Origin: Malonomonas rubra DSM 5091
Lineage (GTDB): Bacteria; Desulfobacterota; Desulfuromonadia; Desulfuromonadales; Geopsychrobacteraceae
Assembly (NCBI RefSeq): GCF_900142125.1
Contig: NZ_FQZT01000019.1
Location: forward strand, 1 to 39,446
Direction of reading: 5' to 3'
DNA: 39,446 nucleotides
Shown here: in pieces, positions 1 to 11,812 of the stretch
Position numbering within the stretch: position 1 is the stretch's first letter
How the letters are laid out: each line of letters opens with the position of its first letter
The notes under the pieces: generated by a model
Database searches by the model: none
Told to the model about the DNA's origin: nothing
What the model saw: only the letters and a program-made list of their open reading frames with translations
Made by a program: the position numbers and the translations under genes

Positions 1-231
1 CTCACTGCGGATGGAGTAGAGGATTTGCAGTAGCAGTGCTCGCAGAAGCTGCTCCGGCGGAATCGAAGGCCTGCCGGTATGTGAGTACATCTCCTTGAAT
101 AAAGGAGCCAGATTGACCAGCGCGTTATCAACCATGATCCGAACCGGACGCAAGGGGTGATCCTTGGGAACCCGTTGTTCCGGTGAGACATAACTGAACA
201 TGGCCTGTTGGTTCTGGTCATCACCGCGCAT
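1..231 (-). CDS. IS5/IS1182-type transposase, N-terminal part (runs off window)
   Basis: Reading the minus strand from the ATG at 231 gives 77 codons with no stop before the window edge. The product begins MRGDDQNQQAMFSYVSPEQR and continues with a VPKDHPLRPVR stretch, then a GRPSIPPEQLLRALLLQ segment. These are typical of the N-terminal DUF772-type domain of IS5/IS1182-like DDE transposases. A GGAG ribosome-binding site lies about 7 bases before the ATG. The catalytic DDE domain is outside the window, so it cannot be said whether the transposase is intact. Confidence 0.85.
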   Translation of the reverse strand, partial: MRGDDQNQQAMFSYVSPEQRVPKDHPLRPVRIMVDNALVNLAPLFKEMYSHTGRPSIPPEQLLRALLLQILYSIRSE

Positions 232-343
232 AACGTTTCTCCTGAAATATCGGATGGTTATGCGCGTAATTATAACAAATTCGTGTAGCCGTCCCTAGTG
301 AAATCAAGGGGTTGAGCTAATTGTTTTTCAACAACCTGCTAAA
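1..343 (-). mobile_element. IS5/IS1182-type insertion sequence, 5' end
   Basis: The transposase start is followed, going away from the gene, by about 110 bases of non-coding DNA that ends near 343. Read on the minus strand, the outer end starts TTAGCAGGTTGTTGAAAAAC, which resembles terminal repeats of IS5/IS1182-like elements. The exact boundary and target duplication cannot be fixed because the other end is outside the window. The boundary lies about 30 bases before the chemoreceptor start codon. Confidence 0.6.
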
Positions 344-374
344 GCAGGCTTTCATACCAAAAAGGATAACAGCA

Positions 375-2054
375 ATGAAGAATCTGAAACTGGCTTACAA
401 AATTTTCGCCCTGAGCGCGATCATCATCGTCGCCTTCGTTGTTACCATCGGCTTTGTCTATTCGCAGGCCAAAAGCAACCTGATGGCAGGGAAAAATACG
501 CAGGTAAAGAATGTCGTTGAAGCAGCATGGAGCACGGCTGGTGATTTTGCCAGGCAGGCGGATGAGGGCTTGATCAGCGAGTCGGAAGCGCAGATGCGGG
601 CGAAAGAAGCGATCCGCCAGATGCGTTACGACGGCAAAAACTATTTCTGGATTTCCGACACCGATTCCAACGTGGTGATGCATCCCTTCAAGCCGGAGTG
701 GGAAGGGACAAACCAGGCCGGTTTTGCCGATCCGAACGGGGTGCACATTTATGTTGAACTGGCCAACATCGCCAAAGCCAAGGGCGAAGGTTTCGTCGCC
801 TACGCCTGGCCAAAGCCTGGTGACCCAAAACCGGTGCCGAAGATGTCCTTCACCAAGCTGGTTCCGGGCTGGAACTGGGCGGTCGGTTCCGGACTCTACC
901 TGGACGACGTGCAGAAAGAACTGGACAAGATTTTCTACCAAGTACTCGCCGCAGTTGCGATTGTGGTTCTGATCTCGCTGGCGCTGGTCTTCTTCATTGC
1001 TCGTAGTATTACTCGTCCAGTCGGCGAAGCTGTGACGATGATTCAACGGTTGGAGCGCGGGGACTTGACTGTTTCTCTCGATGATAACCGGAAAGATGAA
1101 ATTGGGGAGATGGCGAAAGCGTTGAACTCGATGTGCGCCAATATTGGTGAGGTCGTCCAGAACGTCAAAGCGGCAGCAGACAACGTAGCCTCCGGCAGCC
1201 AGCAGCTCTCCGCCAGCTCGGAAGAGCTGTCCCAGGGGGCGACAGAACAGGCCGCAGCAGCAGAAGAGGCTTCTGCCAGTACCGAGCAGATGAGTGCCAA
1301 CATCAAGCAGAACGCCGATAACGCCATGCAAACCGAAAAGATCGCGGTGAAGAGCGCCGAGGTTGCCAAGGAAGGTGGCGAGGCGGTTGCGCAGACAGTC
1401 AGCGCAATGAAAGACATTGCCGACAAGATTTCGATTATCGAAGAGATCGCCCGGCAGACCAACCTGCTGGCATTGAACGCGGCCATTGAAGCGGCCCGTG
1501 CTGGTGAGCACGGTAAAGGCTTCGCCGTGGTTGCTTCTGAAGTGCGCAAACTGGCTGAGCGCAGCCAGAACGCGGCAGCAGAGATCAGCGAATTGTCCAG
1601 CAGTAGTGTTGAGGTGGCGGAGAAAGCCGGATCGATGCTCGACGAAATGCTGCCCGACATTCAGCGCACCGCCGAACTGGTACAGGAAATTTCGGCATCG
1701 AGCAAAGAGCAGGATTCCGGCGCTGATCAGATCAACAAAGCGATCCAGCAGCTTGATCAGGTCATACAGCAAAATGCATCCGCTTCGGAAGAGATGGCAT
1801 CGACCTCAGAAGAGCTCAACAGCCAGGCCGAGCAGCTGCAGGAGAGTATCGCCTTCTTCCAGCTCGCCGATCACGCCAGACAGTCGGTCCGTCACGTCAT
1901 TAATCCTGCCGTCCAACGTCCGGCGAAAAGCAAGCAAAAGGCCCTGCTCCAGTCGCCAGCTGCTGCCGTCAAACCAGCTGTAAATTCAGGTGGAGTTGAA
2001 TTCGACCTGGGCGCAGACGCTGATGCCGGCGATCAGGAATTCGAACGTTTCTGA
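375..2054 (+). CDS. Methyl-accepting chemotaxis protein with periplasmic single-Cache domain
   Basis: This is a 559-residue transmembrane chemoreceptor. TM1 is at about 10-29. A periplasmic sCache_2-type domain spans about 30-190, with the family's KNYFWISD and [11 protein letters not shown] stretches. TM2 is at about 190-211, followed by a HAMP domain and a long helical signalling domain. The conserved tip, containing [20 protein letters not shown], lies at about 358-398 and contacts CheW/CheA. No C-terminal NWETF-like methyltransferase tether is seen. I chose the ATG at 375 (AAAGGA 9 bases upstream). The in-frame TTG at 321 lies inside the insertion-sequence end and would add residues before a normal N-terminus. 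cheD follows 57 bases downstream. The ligand is unknown; sCache_2 domains often bind small organic acids. Confidence 0.93.
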   Translation: MKNLKLAYKIFALSAIIIVAFVVTIGFVYSQAKSNLMAGKNTQVKNVVEAAWSTAGDFARQADEGLISESEAQMRAKEAIRQMRYDGKNYFWISDTDSNVVMHPFKPEWEGTNQAGFADPNGVHIYVELANIAKAKGEGFVAYAWPKPGDPKPVPKMSFTKLVPGWNWAVGSGLYLDDVQKELDKIFYQVLAAVAIVVLISLALVFFIARSITRPVGEAVTMIQRLERGDLTVSLDDNRKDEIGEMAKALNSMCANIGEVVQNVKAAADNVASGSQQLSASSEELSQGATEQAAAAEEASASTEQMSANIKQNADNAMQTEKIAVKSAEVAKEGGEAVAQTVSAMKDIADKISIIEEIARQTNLLALNAAIEAARAGEHGKGFAVVASEVRKLAERSQNAAAEISELSSSSVEVAEKAGSMLDEMLPDIQRTAELVQEISASSKEQDSGADQINKAIQQLDQVIQQNASASEEMASTSEELNSQAEQLQESIAFFQLADHARQSVRHVINPAVQRPAKSKQKALLQSPAAAVKPAVNSGGVEFDLGADADAGDQEFERF

Positions 2055-2111
2055 TCTTTGCTGAAACCGGTGGCCGGGCGGTAAATCGCCCGGCTTTCCC
2101 TGAGGGGGAGC

Positions 2112-2594
2112 ATGATAGTAGATATAGCAGGAACAGAAGCGAGCCTTTTTCTTAAACCGGGAGAGCTCGCTGTAACAAATACACCAACGCGGGTATCGAC
2201 AGTACTGGGTTCCTGTATCGCACTGACTTTATACAACCCGCGTTTGAAGTGTGGTGCCATTTGCCATGCTGTTTTGCCGCAGAGTGGCTGTGAGGGGGGA
2301 AACTTTCGCTACGTCGACAGCGCTTTCGGCTACATGCTGGAACGATTTCAGCACATGGGCATCGCTCTGCACGAGATCGATGTCAAGCTGTTCGGTGGAT
2401 CCGAAGTCCTGCGCAAGCAGTCTCCCAGTCCCGTCATTTCAATTGGTCGCAGCAACATTGAGGCCGCAAAGTCCCTGGTTGCGCAGAAGGGCCTGGCGTT
2501 GAAGGTCGAACACGTCGGTGGCCCGGTGGGCCGGAAAATTCACTTTTTCACCCACACCGGGGTTATTTATCTGAGACACTTGCAGGCCGCCTGA
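2112..2594 (+). CDS. cheD: Chemoreceptor glutamine deamidase CheD
   Basis: The protein has 160 residues, the usual CheD length. CheD deamidates glutamines in the methylation helices of chemoreceptors and in some species works with CheC. The catalytic cysteine lies in LGSCIAL (Cys35) and the catalytic histidine in CHAVLP (His52); the 17-residue spacing matches the family. A Ser (29) and Thr (30) occupy the region of the third active-site residue, which is usually Thr. The FGGSE and GRSNIEAAK motifs are present. A strong GAGGGGGAG ribosome-binding site precedes the ATG. The natural substrate is probably the receptor encoded just upstream, although no other chemotaxis genes occur in the window. 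Confidence 0.93.
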   Translation: MIVDIAGTEASLFLKPGELAVTNTPTRVSTVLGSCIALTLYNPRLKCGAICHAVLPQSGCEGGNFRYVDSAFGYMLERFQHMGIALHEIDVKLFGGSEVLRKQSPSPVISIGRSNIEAAKSLVAQKGLALKVEHVGGPVGRKIHFFTHTGVIYLRHLQAA

Positions 2595-2605
2595 TCGGAG
2601 TCTTG

Positions 2606-4111
2606 ATGAAGGCAAGAAATTTTTACCTGCTGCTTTATCTCTGTCTCTGCCTGGTCACGACGGCCGGTGTCTTTTTTACCTGTCAACTCCAGAAGTTTGC
2701 TGTAGCCAGCTACAGTCGTGATCTGCAACAAAAGGCTGATATTGCTGCTGCCGGACTTGACTCCTGGGCGATCAAACGGATGCATCTCGGTGAAGATCGC
2801 AGCGGGGTTGACTGTGAGCATATCTGGCAACGGCTCTCTATGGTCCACCAGGCGATTCCTGATCTGGAATATGTTTACCTGATGCATAAAGTCGGTGGTG
2901 AGGTTCGTTTTCTTGCCGATACCGATGAGGCCTCCTGCACCGACTATTCCGGTCCGGATGGCATTTATTCTGAGGCTTCGGAACAGCTGAAGCAGTCTTT
3001 TGCTGATGGCAGGGGCTTTGTCGAGCTGGGTGTGGCTGACCGCTGGGGAACCTGGGCTTCAGCCCTGTCGCCTGTTTTCGATCCACTCGGCGGACAAGTC
3101 GTCGCTGTTTTTGGCATCGATCTTCCGTACAAACATCTCTCCGATCATGTTTCCCTCTTTACCTGGAGTGGTATTGCCATCAGTTTTGCGGTCGGCTCGG
3201 CACTGCTGCTTTTCCTGCTGCTGCATCGACGTAATAAGGCCACAGAAGAACAACTGTTGCTTCTGAATGATGAGCTGGAGCAGGGAATCGTCGGGCTTCA
3301 ACGGGCGGAAAAAGAACAACTGGAATCTTTGAATTTCCTCGAGGTGCTGCTCAATGCGATCCCGGCTTCAGTTATTTACAAGAATGCCGCAGGCCGGTTT
3401 CTCGGCAGCAATCGACGATTTGTCGAAGCCTTGGGGCTCGGGTCTGATGAGATCGTCGGCAAAACATCATCGGAACTCTACAGCAGTAAAATTCTGCCGG
3501 AGCAATTGGCGGAAATCGAACGGCAGAATAACAAGCTGGCAGGATTGGGCCCATTAGGCGAGCTGACGTATGAATTGACGGTCGATTATGGGCTCGGACA
3601 AAAAAGCTCCATTTCCGTGCATAGTGCCAATTTCCCCAACAGTGACGGCGAAATCGGCGGGTCCGTAGCCGTTTTTTTCGATGTCACAGCGAACCATGAG
3701 TTGCAGCAAGCCCTCACCGCCAGCGAAAATCGATTCCGCTCCATTTTCAACAGCGCCGCCGCCGGTGTGCTGGTTGTCGACACGGAAGGGCGCCTGATGC
3801 AGAGCAACCCGGCGTTCTGTCACCTTGTCGGCTATTCGTATGGCGATCTGCTGCAAATGGACTGCGCTCAACTGGTCCATCCGGAAGATCTAACCGGGGC
3901 GTCACTTTTCTGCGAAGACGCGGTCGCTGACCGGGCAGCCCCCTTCAGTGTCCGCAAGCGCCTGCGCCGCAGGGATGGTGGCAGCTGTCATGTCCAGCTC
4001 AACGGCAGCTGGGTCTGTGATGGCCAAGGCGAGCCGGAATACGCTGTTGTGCTGGTGGTCGACCTGGATGCCTTACAAAGCGCTGAAGCAGTTGGGAAGG
4101 CAGGAAAATAG
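2606..4111 (+). CDS. Membrane-bound PAS-domain protein without an output domain
   Basis: The product has about 501 residues. There is a TM segment near residues 6-24, an extracytoplasmic region of about 160 residues, and a second TM segment (GIAISFAVGSALLLFLLL) near 190. A short coiled coil and two PAS domains (about 240-360 and 370-490) follow. The C-terminus ends after the second PAS, with no kinase, GGDEF, HD or other effector. I chose the ATG at 2606 rather than the preceding TTG because CGGAG lies 5 bases upstream. It sits 11 bases after cheD and 43 bases before a hybrid kinase, so it may act as a separate sensor subunit for that kinase. That role is an inference. Confidence 0.8.
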   Translation: MKARNFYLLLYLCLCLVTTAGVFFTCQLQKFAVASYSRDLQQKADIAAAGLDSWAIKRMHLGEDRSGVDCEHIWQRLSMVHQAIPDLEYVYLMHKVGGEVRFLADTDEASCTDYSGPDGIYSEASEQLKQSFADGRGFVELGVADRWGTWASALSPVFDPLGGQVVAVFGIDLPYKHLSDHVSLFTWSGIAISFAVGSALLLFLLLHRRNKATEEQLLLLNDELEQGIVGLQRAEKEQLESLNFLEVLLNAIPASVIYKNAAGRFLGSNRRFVEALGLGSDEIVGKTSSELYSSKILPEQLAEIERQNNKLAGLGPLGELTYELTVDYGLGQKSSISVHSANFPNSDGEIGGSVAVFFDVTANHELQQALTASENRFRSIFNSAAAGVLVVDTEGRLMQSNPAFCHLVGYSYGDLLQMDCAQLVHPEDLTGASLFCEDAVADRAAPFSVRKRLRRRDGGSCHVQLNGSWVCDGQGEPEYAVVLVVDLDALQSAEAVGKAGK

Positions 4112-4154
4112 AGTATGCTTATAGCTGGGATCCCCGCTTACTGAAAGTCCGCAG

Positions 4155-7613
<3,459 letters not shown>

Positions 7614-7626
7614 GAAGGATTGATTG

Positions 7627-8025
7627 ATGAGGGTACTGGTTGCAGAAGATGACTTTGTCAGCAGCAGGTTGCTGCAGAAAATGCTGGCAGAATTTGCCGA
7701 TTGCGATATGGCTGTCGACGGTAATGAAGCGGTTGTTGCTTTCGAAAAATCGTTGCGGGAAAAACGCTATTATGACCTTGTCTGCCTCGATATCATGATG
7801 CCGAAAATGAACGGTCAAGAGGTGCTGAAAACCATTCGTCGACTGGAACGAGAGCAGAACCTGTCGGCAGAGCACGAAGCGCGAATTCTCATGACCACAG
7901 CCCTCGATTCGCCACAGAACGTCGTTGATGCCTACTATCAGGGTGGCTGTGATGGTTACCTGGTGAAACCGATCAAAAAACAACCGATGCTGGAAAAATT
8001 GCAGCAATTCGGGTTAATCGATTAA
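7627..8025 (+). CDS. Single-domain response regulator (CheY-like receiver)
   Basis: The product is 132 residues and consists of one receiver domain. Acidic residues lie in VAEDDF, the phosphoacceptor is Asp55 in LVCLDIMMPKMNG, a Thr switch is present in MTTALD, and the conserved Lys lies in LVKPIKK. There is no DNA-binding or enzymatic output, so it must act by protein contact or as a phosphorelay intermediate. I chose the ATG at 7627 because AGAAGGA lies 7 bases upstream; an in-frame TTG directly precedes it. Co-transcription with the upstream hybrid kinase is likely. Its stop codon overlaps the stop of the convergent downstream gene within the palindrome TTAA. Confidence 0.92.
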   Translation: MRVLVAEDDFVSSRLLQKMLAEFADCDMAVDGNEAVVAFEKSLREKRYYDLVCLDIMMPKMNGQEVLKTIRRLEREQNLSAEHEARILMTTALDSPQNVVDAYYQGGCDGYLVKPIKKQPMLEKLQQFGLID

Positions 8026-9314
8026 AGCTTCCCCTCTTTTTCCATTTTCACAATCAAGGCTTCCAGGTAGCGTGACTTCATCTGCTGACTTGCCATCACC
8101 CGCTTGATCGGCGGCAGTCGCAGCACGGCACCGAGCAGCGCTGCCATCGCCCGGTGACTGTGGAGCACCTGGTTGTCGAAGATCAGATGCTGCAGCTTGC
8201 CCCGCTCAACAGCCATTACAACCGCCCGGTGAGTGCCGTTGAGTGGTGTGATCACCCGCTGCGGACGTGATATCATCTCGATGCAGTTGCGGGGCGCCAC
8301 CCGTGCACAAAGACCGCAGCCGAGGCAGCGGTCCTCCACCAGGTTGGCTCGTTTGCGTTGCGGGTGTTTCGGATCGTTTGCCGAGGCGAGAACAATCGCT
8401 TCGACCGGACAGGTAGTGACGCATTTCCCACAGCCGTTACAGTTTTCCAGTTTGATCTGCGGGATGAAGTTGGTGGTATGCACCGGGTTGAGATTGGTGA
8501 AACGGCGCGCAGCGATCATCGCCTCGCAGCAGCAGCCGCAACAATTACAGATGAAATTTACGCTTTCGCGGACGTTTTCACCGAACTGCACCAGGTTCTG
8601 CTCGTAGGCTTTCTGCAGCAGGTCGAGGCATTCTACTGCGTCGATAGCTCGGGCGTGGCCGTGCTTGGTGAGTGATTCGGCCGATGCGTTGAAGGTCATG
8701 CAGATGTCCATCTCCGCTTTGCAGGCCTTGCCCAGATGTTCCATCTTGTGGCGGCAGTAGCACATCCCCACGCCGATGTGGCTGGCGGTTTTGATCACCT
8801 CGGTGGCTCGTTCGTAATCAAGCACGTGAGCGGCGTTTTCGTTGCTCAGCACCGGTTCGTGGATAAAGGTGCGGCCGAGCTGGGTTTCACCCTGGGTGAA
8901 CAGGTCGCGGATGAAATCCTCTTCAACGTTCAGGTACTGGTAGAAAAGTTCGCTGATCAGCTTCTGGTCGATGTCGCCACGGGTGCGCATCAACGAAAAC
9001 TCGAAGAAGCCGGCCATTGGTGGAGGCAGAATATAGACCGACTCGCCGTTTTGCTCGATGTCGACCAGCACCGCCCGGCTGGCCAGTTCATCCAGCACCT
9101 TGCGGGCCTCGGTCAGGTTCATCTTCCAGATCTGCGCCGCTTTTGCTGCGTTGAACGGCTTGATCGGCAGCTGCGCGACCAATTCCGCTTCTTTTTCGCT
9201 GAAGAGAATATTCAGAATTCTAAACAGCAGTTCCGTAGGCGGTGCGCCCTGGGGGAAGCGGTTAAGACGTTCGACCAGCTTGGCGTAGCTCGATTTAATA
9301 GTGTGATGTGCCAT
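8022..9314 (-). CDS. 4Fe-4S ferredoxin-domain protein with additional Cys clusters
   Basis: This is a 430-residue soluble protein. The first ~90 residues look helical and may be winged-helix-like. The middle holds MCYCRH, a following GKAC and DICMTF, then FICNCCGCCCE. The C-terminal half has a bacterial ferredoxin-type pair: CNGCGKCVTTCP is canonical, while the second, CLGCGLCARVAPRNC, has Ala where the fourth cysteine usually stands and an extra Cys three residues later. The start at 9314 has GGAGGGA directly upstream; a longer in-frame extension upstream has no such support. Similar proteins are common in anaerobic deltaproteobacteria and are usually annotated only as 4Fe-4S proteins. A role in electron transfer or Fe-S-based sensing is inferred. 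The gene is divergent from selO. Confidence 0.85.
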   Translation of the reverse strand: MAHHTIKSSYAKLVERLNRFPQGAPPTELLFRILNILFSEKEAELVAQLPIKPFNAAKAAQIWKMNLTEARKVLDELASRAVLVDIEQNGESVYILPPPMAGFFEFSLMRTRGDIDQKLISELFYQYLNVEEDFIRDLFTQGETQLGRTFIHEPVLSNENAAHVLDYERATEVIKTASHIGVGMCYCRHKMEHLGKACKAEMDICMTFNASAESLTKHGHARAIDAVECLDLLQKAYEQNLVQFGENVRESVNFICNCCGCCCEAMIAARRFTNLNPVHTTNFIPQIKLENCNGCGKCVTTCPVEAIVLASANDPKHPQRKRANLVEDRCLGCGLCARVAPRNCIEMISRPQRVITPLNGTHRAVVMAVERGKLQHLIFDNQVLHSHRAMAALLGAVLRLPPIKRVMASQQMKSRYLEALIVKMEKEGKL

Positions 9315-9431
9315 CTTTCCCTCCCTGACCTGCTCAATTTTAATTATTGCCACAGCCTGGAACAAGTCAAGTTGGATAATTCCGTCTGCCCGTATTGCGC
9401 TGAAAAGCCCAGCAGTGCGACAATCGAAGTT

Positions 9432-11048
9432 ATGAAGATGGATCAACAGGAACATTTGTACGATGAATTAAGCGCGCTGCAGTTTGATAATGCATATGTT
9501 CGCGAATTGCCGGGTGACCCCGATTCAAGCAAGCGAGTCAGGCAGGTGCCGGGTGCCTGCTATTCGCTGTTTGAGCCGACACCGGTGACCCAGCCGCAGA
9601 CTGTTGCTTTCTCCCGCGAAGTGGCTGAGCAACTTGATCTGTCGCCGAACGCCTGCGAGTCGGAACAGTTCGCCCGCGTTTTCGCCGGCAACGAGCTGTT
9701 GCCCGGAATGCAGCCCTTTGCCATGTGCTACGGAGGCCACCAGTTCGGCAATTGGGCCGGGCAGCTGGGCGACGGTCGGGCAATAAACCTGGGTGAGGTG
9801 ATGAATCGGGGCGGTCAGCGTTCGGTCTTGCAGCTCAAGGGCGCCGGGCGCACACCCTATTCTCGACAGGGTGACGGATTGGCGGTGCTGCGCTCATCGG
9901 TACGAGAATTTCTCTGCTCCGAGGCGATGCACCACCTCGGCGTGCCGACCACTCGTGCCCTCAGCCTGGTGCTGACCGGCGAGCAGGTGATGCGTGACAT
10001 GTTTTACGACGGTCACCCGAAGCTGGAGCTGGGGGCAATCGTCTGCCGGGTGTCGCCGTCGTTCATCCGTTTCGGCAGCTTTCAGGTGCACAGCTGGCGG
10101 GGCGAAATCGATATCCTGAAGCAGCTGGTCGATTACTGTATCCGTACCGATTTTCCCCACCTCGGCGAACCCTCGACCGAGGTGTATTTGCAGTGGTTCA
10201 ACGAAATCTGTCGTACCACCGCCGAACTGATGGTGCACTGGATGCGCGTCGGTTTCGTCCACGGCGTGATGAACACCGACAATATGTCGATCCTCGGACT
10301 GACCATCGATTATGGTCCCTACGGCTGGCTGGAGGATTACGATCCCCGCTGGACACCGAACACCACCGATGCGCAGGGACGTCGTTATTGTTTCGGTCAA
10401 CAGCCACAGATCGCCCTGTGGAACCTGGCTCAGCTGGCCAATGCGATTTATCCGTTGATCGAAGAGGTCGAACCGCTGCAACAGGGTTTGCAAATTTACG
10501 GCGATATTTATCAGCAGGATTGGCGACAGATGATGGCCGACAAGCTTGGTCTCGGCAAGTTCAATCCGGCAACAGATGAGGATCTGGTCAAAGAGCTGGA
10601 GCAGGTGCTGATGCTGACCGAGACCGATATGACGATCTTCTATCGGCGTCTGGCAACGCTGACTGCCGGTATCGATGCCGATGATGAAGAACTGCTGCAG
10701 CCACTGCTTGCTGCCTATTATCAGCCGGATGAACTGGACGCAGACAAAACTGCCCGCATCGCCCACTGGTTACGGACTTACCTGACGCGGGCACGGCGAA
10801 GCGGCAGGCCTGATGACGTGCGAGCTGAGAAAATGAACCGGGTCAATCCGAAGTATGTGTTGCGCAACTACCTGGCGCAGCAGGCGATTGACAGGGCGGA
10901 AGGGGGCGACTTCAGCATGATCGGCGAACTGCTTGACGTTCTGCGCCAGCCATACGATGAACAGCCAGAAAAAGAAAGGTTTGCTGAAAAACGTCCGGAG
11001 TGGGCGCGCAACCGGGCCGGTTGTTCGATGCTGTCCTGCAGCTCCTGA
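9432..11048 (+). CDS. selO: Protein adenylyltransferase SelO (YdiU/UPF0061 family)
   Basis: The protein has 538 residues, near the normal bacterial SelO length. The family transfers AMP from ATP to Ser/Thr/Tyr of target proteins using an inverted kinase fold and is linked to redox homeostasis. Characteristic segments are YGGHQFGNWAGQLGDGRA, LQLKGAGRTPYSR, VHGVMNTDNMSILG (active-site Asp and Asn) and IDYGPYGWLEDYDP. The C-terminus ends GCSMLSCSS. In eukaryotic homologues the cysteine before the last two residues is selenocysteine; here its codon is TGC. The start could be 9432 or the in-frame ATG at 9438, as neither has a strong ribosome-binding site. The open frame extends upstream opposite the Fe-S gene but is not plausible there. 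msrA follows 12 bases downstream, suggesting an operon. Confidence 0.95.
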   Translation: MKMDQQEHLYDELSALQFDNAYVRELPGDPDSSKRVRQVPGACYSLFEPTPVTQPQTVAFSREVAEQLDLSPNACESEQFARVFAGNELLPGMQPFAMCYGGHQFGNWAGQLGDGRAINLGEVMNRGGQRSVLQLKGAGRTPYSRQGDGLAVLRSSVREFLCSEAMHHLGVPTTRALSLVLTGEQVMRDMFYDGHPKLELGAIVCRVSPSFIRFGSFQVHSWRGEIDILKQLVDYCIRTDFPHLGEPSTEVYLQWFNEICRTTAELMVHWMRVGFVHGVMNTDNMSILGLTIDYGPYGWLEDYDPRWTPNTTDAQGRRYCFGQQPQIALWNLAQLANAIYPLIEEVEPLQQGLQIYGDIYQQDWRQMMADKLGLGKFNPATDEDLVKELEQVLMLTETDMTIFYRRLATLTAGIDADDEELLQPLLAAYYQPDELDADKTARIAHWLRTYLTRARRSGRPDDVRAEKMNRVNPKYVLRNYLAQQAIDRAEGGDFSMIGELLDVLRQPYDEQPEKERFAEKRPEWARNRAGCSMLSCSS

Positions 11049-11060
11049 AAGGAGACGCCG

Positions 11061-11807
11061 ATGAAAAAAAACGGTTTGAGCGCCTTTATTGCGCTGTTAT
11101 TTCTTTTCCCGACACTGGCTTCCGCAGACATCCCTGCTGCCGACCATTCAATCCCGGAACTGGAGACCGCGCTCTTCGCGCTCGGCTGATTCTGGGGTTT
11201 TGACTCCCGGTTCGGGAGCTTGCCCGGCGTTTATCGCACCAATGTCGGCTATGCCGGTGGGGAAAAGGCACGGCCAAGTTACTGGTCACTCGGTGATCAT
11301 ACCGAAACCGTGCGAGTCGAGTTCGACCCGAAGCAGATCAGCTATGCTGAGTTGCTGGACATCTTTTGGGAAGCACATGATCCTGCCTACAACACCAGTA
11401 ATCGGCAGTACCGCAACGCCATCTTTTACCTCAATGATGAACAGAAACAACAGGCGGAGCAGTCTCGTGATGCCATTGCCGCTGAATTGAACCGAGCTGT
11501 TCGCACGCACATTGAAGCGGCCGGAAAATACACCCCGGCGGAAGATTACCATCAGAAATACTACCTGCGGCAAAGTAAGCGCCTGTTGGCTGAATTACAG
11601 AAAATCTATCCCGATCCGCAGCAGTTGGTCGCTTCGACGGCAGCTGCCAGAATCAACGGTTATCTCGGTTGCAACGGCAGCGTTGAACAATTGCAGGCTG
11701 AGATGGGAGCTCTCGGTTTGTCCTGGCCTTCACAGCAGCAGCTGGCCGATCACCTGTCTTCATCCTGTTCGCAGTTCCGAGGCTTTACCTGTCCGGCACC
11801 GAAATAA
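11061..11807 (+). CDS. msrA: Exported peptide-methionine (S)-S-oxide reductase MsrA, predicted selenoprotein (TGA = Sec at residue 43)
   Basis: From the ATG at 11061 (AAAGGAG 7 bases upstream) the frame reads a signal peptide (Lys-rich start, hydrophobic core 6-19, probable cleavage after ASA at 20-22). It continues to FALG, an in-frame TGA at 11187-11189, and FWGFDSRFG. In MsrA this site is GCFWG, and that Cys is the catalytic nucleophile, so the TGA falls exactly at codon 43 where Cys is expected. The rest of the family is intact after the TGA: YRTNVGYAGG, GDHTETVRVEFDP, FWEAHDP, EDYHQKYYL. Cysteines at 204, 236 and 244 could resolve the selenenyl intermediate. A SECIS-like hairpin follows the TGA. 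Length is 248 residues including Sec. The alternative, a nonsense mutation, would have to hit exactly this codon and leave everything else intact. Reading TGA as stop would leave a fragment starting near 11220 that lacks both the signal peptide and the active site. Confidence 0.88.
11187..11225 (+). promoter_or_regulatory. Putative bacterial SECIS element of msrA
   Basis: Directly after the in-frame TGA lies a perfect hairpin: CTCCC (11204-11208) pairs with GGGAG (11214-11218) around GGTTC. The loop begins 19 bases after the TGA, within the range described for bacterial SECIS elements, and starts with G as is typical. G-rich bases at 11194-11197 and C-rich bases at 11223-11225 could extend the base of the stem. 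The structure was judged by eye and was not folded computationally. Confidence 0.7.
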
Positions 11808-11812
11808 ATAGA

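Noticed and set aside
321-374. TTG start 18 codons upstream of the chemoreceptor ATG
   Set aside because: The added residues are encoded by the insertion-sequence end, and a normal TM-leading N-terminus begins at 375.
339-1772. A 477-codon open frame antisense to the chemoreceptor gene
   Set aside because: It follows from the codon bias of the real gene on the other strand. The product has no recognisable family and no ribosome-binding site.
8736-9431. Long upstream extension of the selO reading frame
   Set aside because: It runs opposite the Fe-S protein gene and resembles no SelO N-terminus.
11040-11048. Selenocysteine in the SelO C-terminus, as in eukaryotes
   Set aside because: The codon before the last two serines is TGC, so it is Cys. 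The TGA that follows is the normal stop and is directly next to the msrA ribosome-binding site.
11187-11189. The TGA in msrA as a simple nonsense mutation
   Set aside because: It coincides exactly with the catalytic Cys codon, is followed by a SECIS-like hairpin, and the rest of the gene is undamaged.
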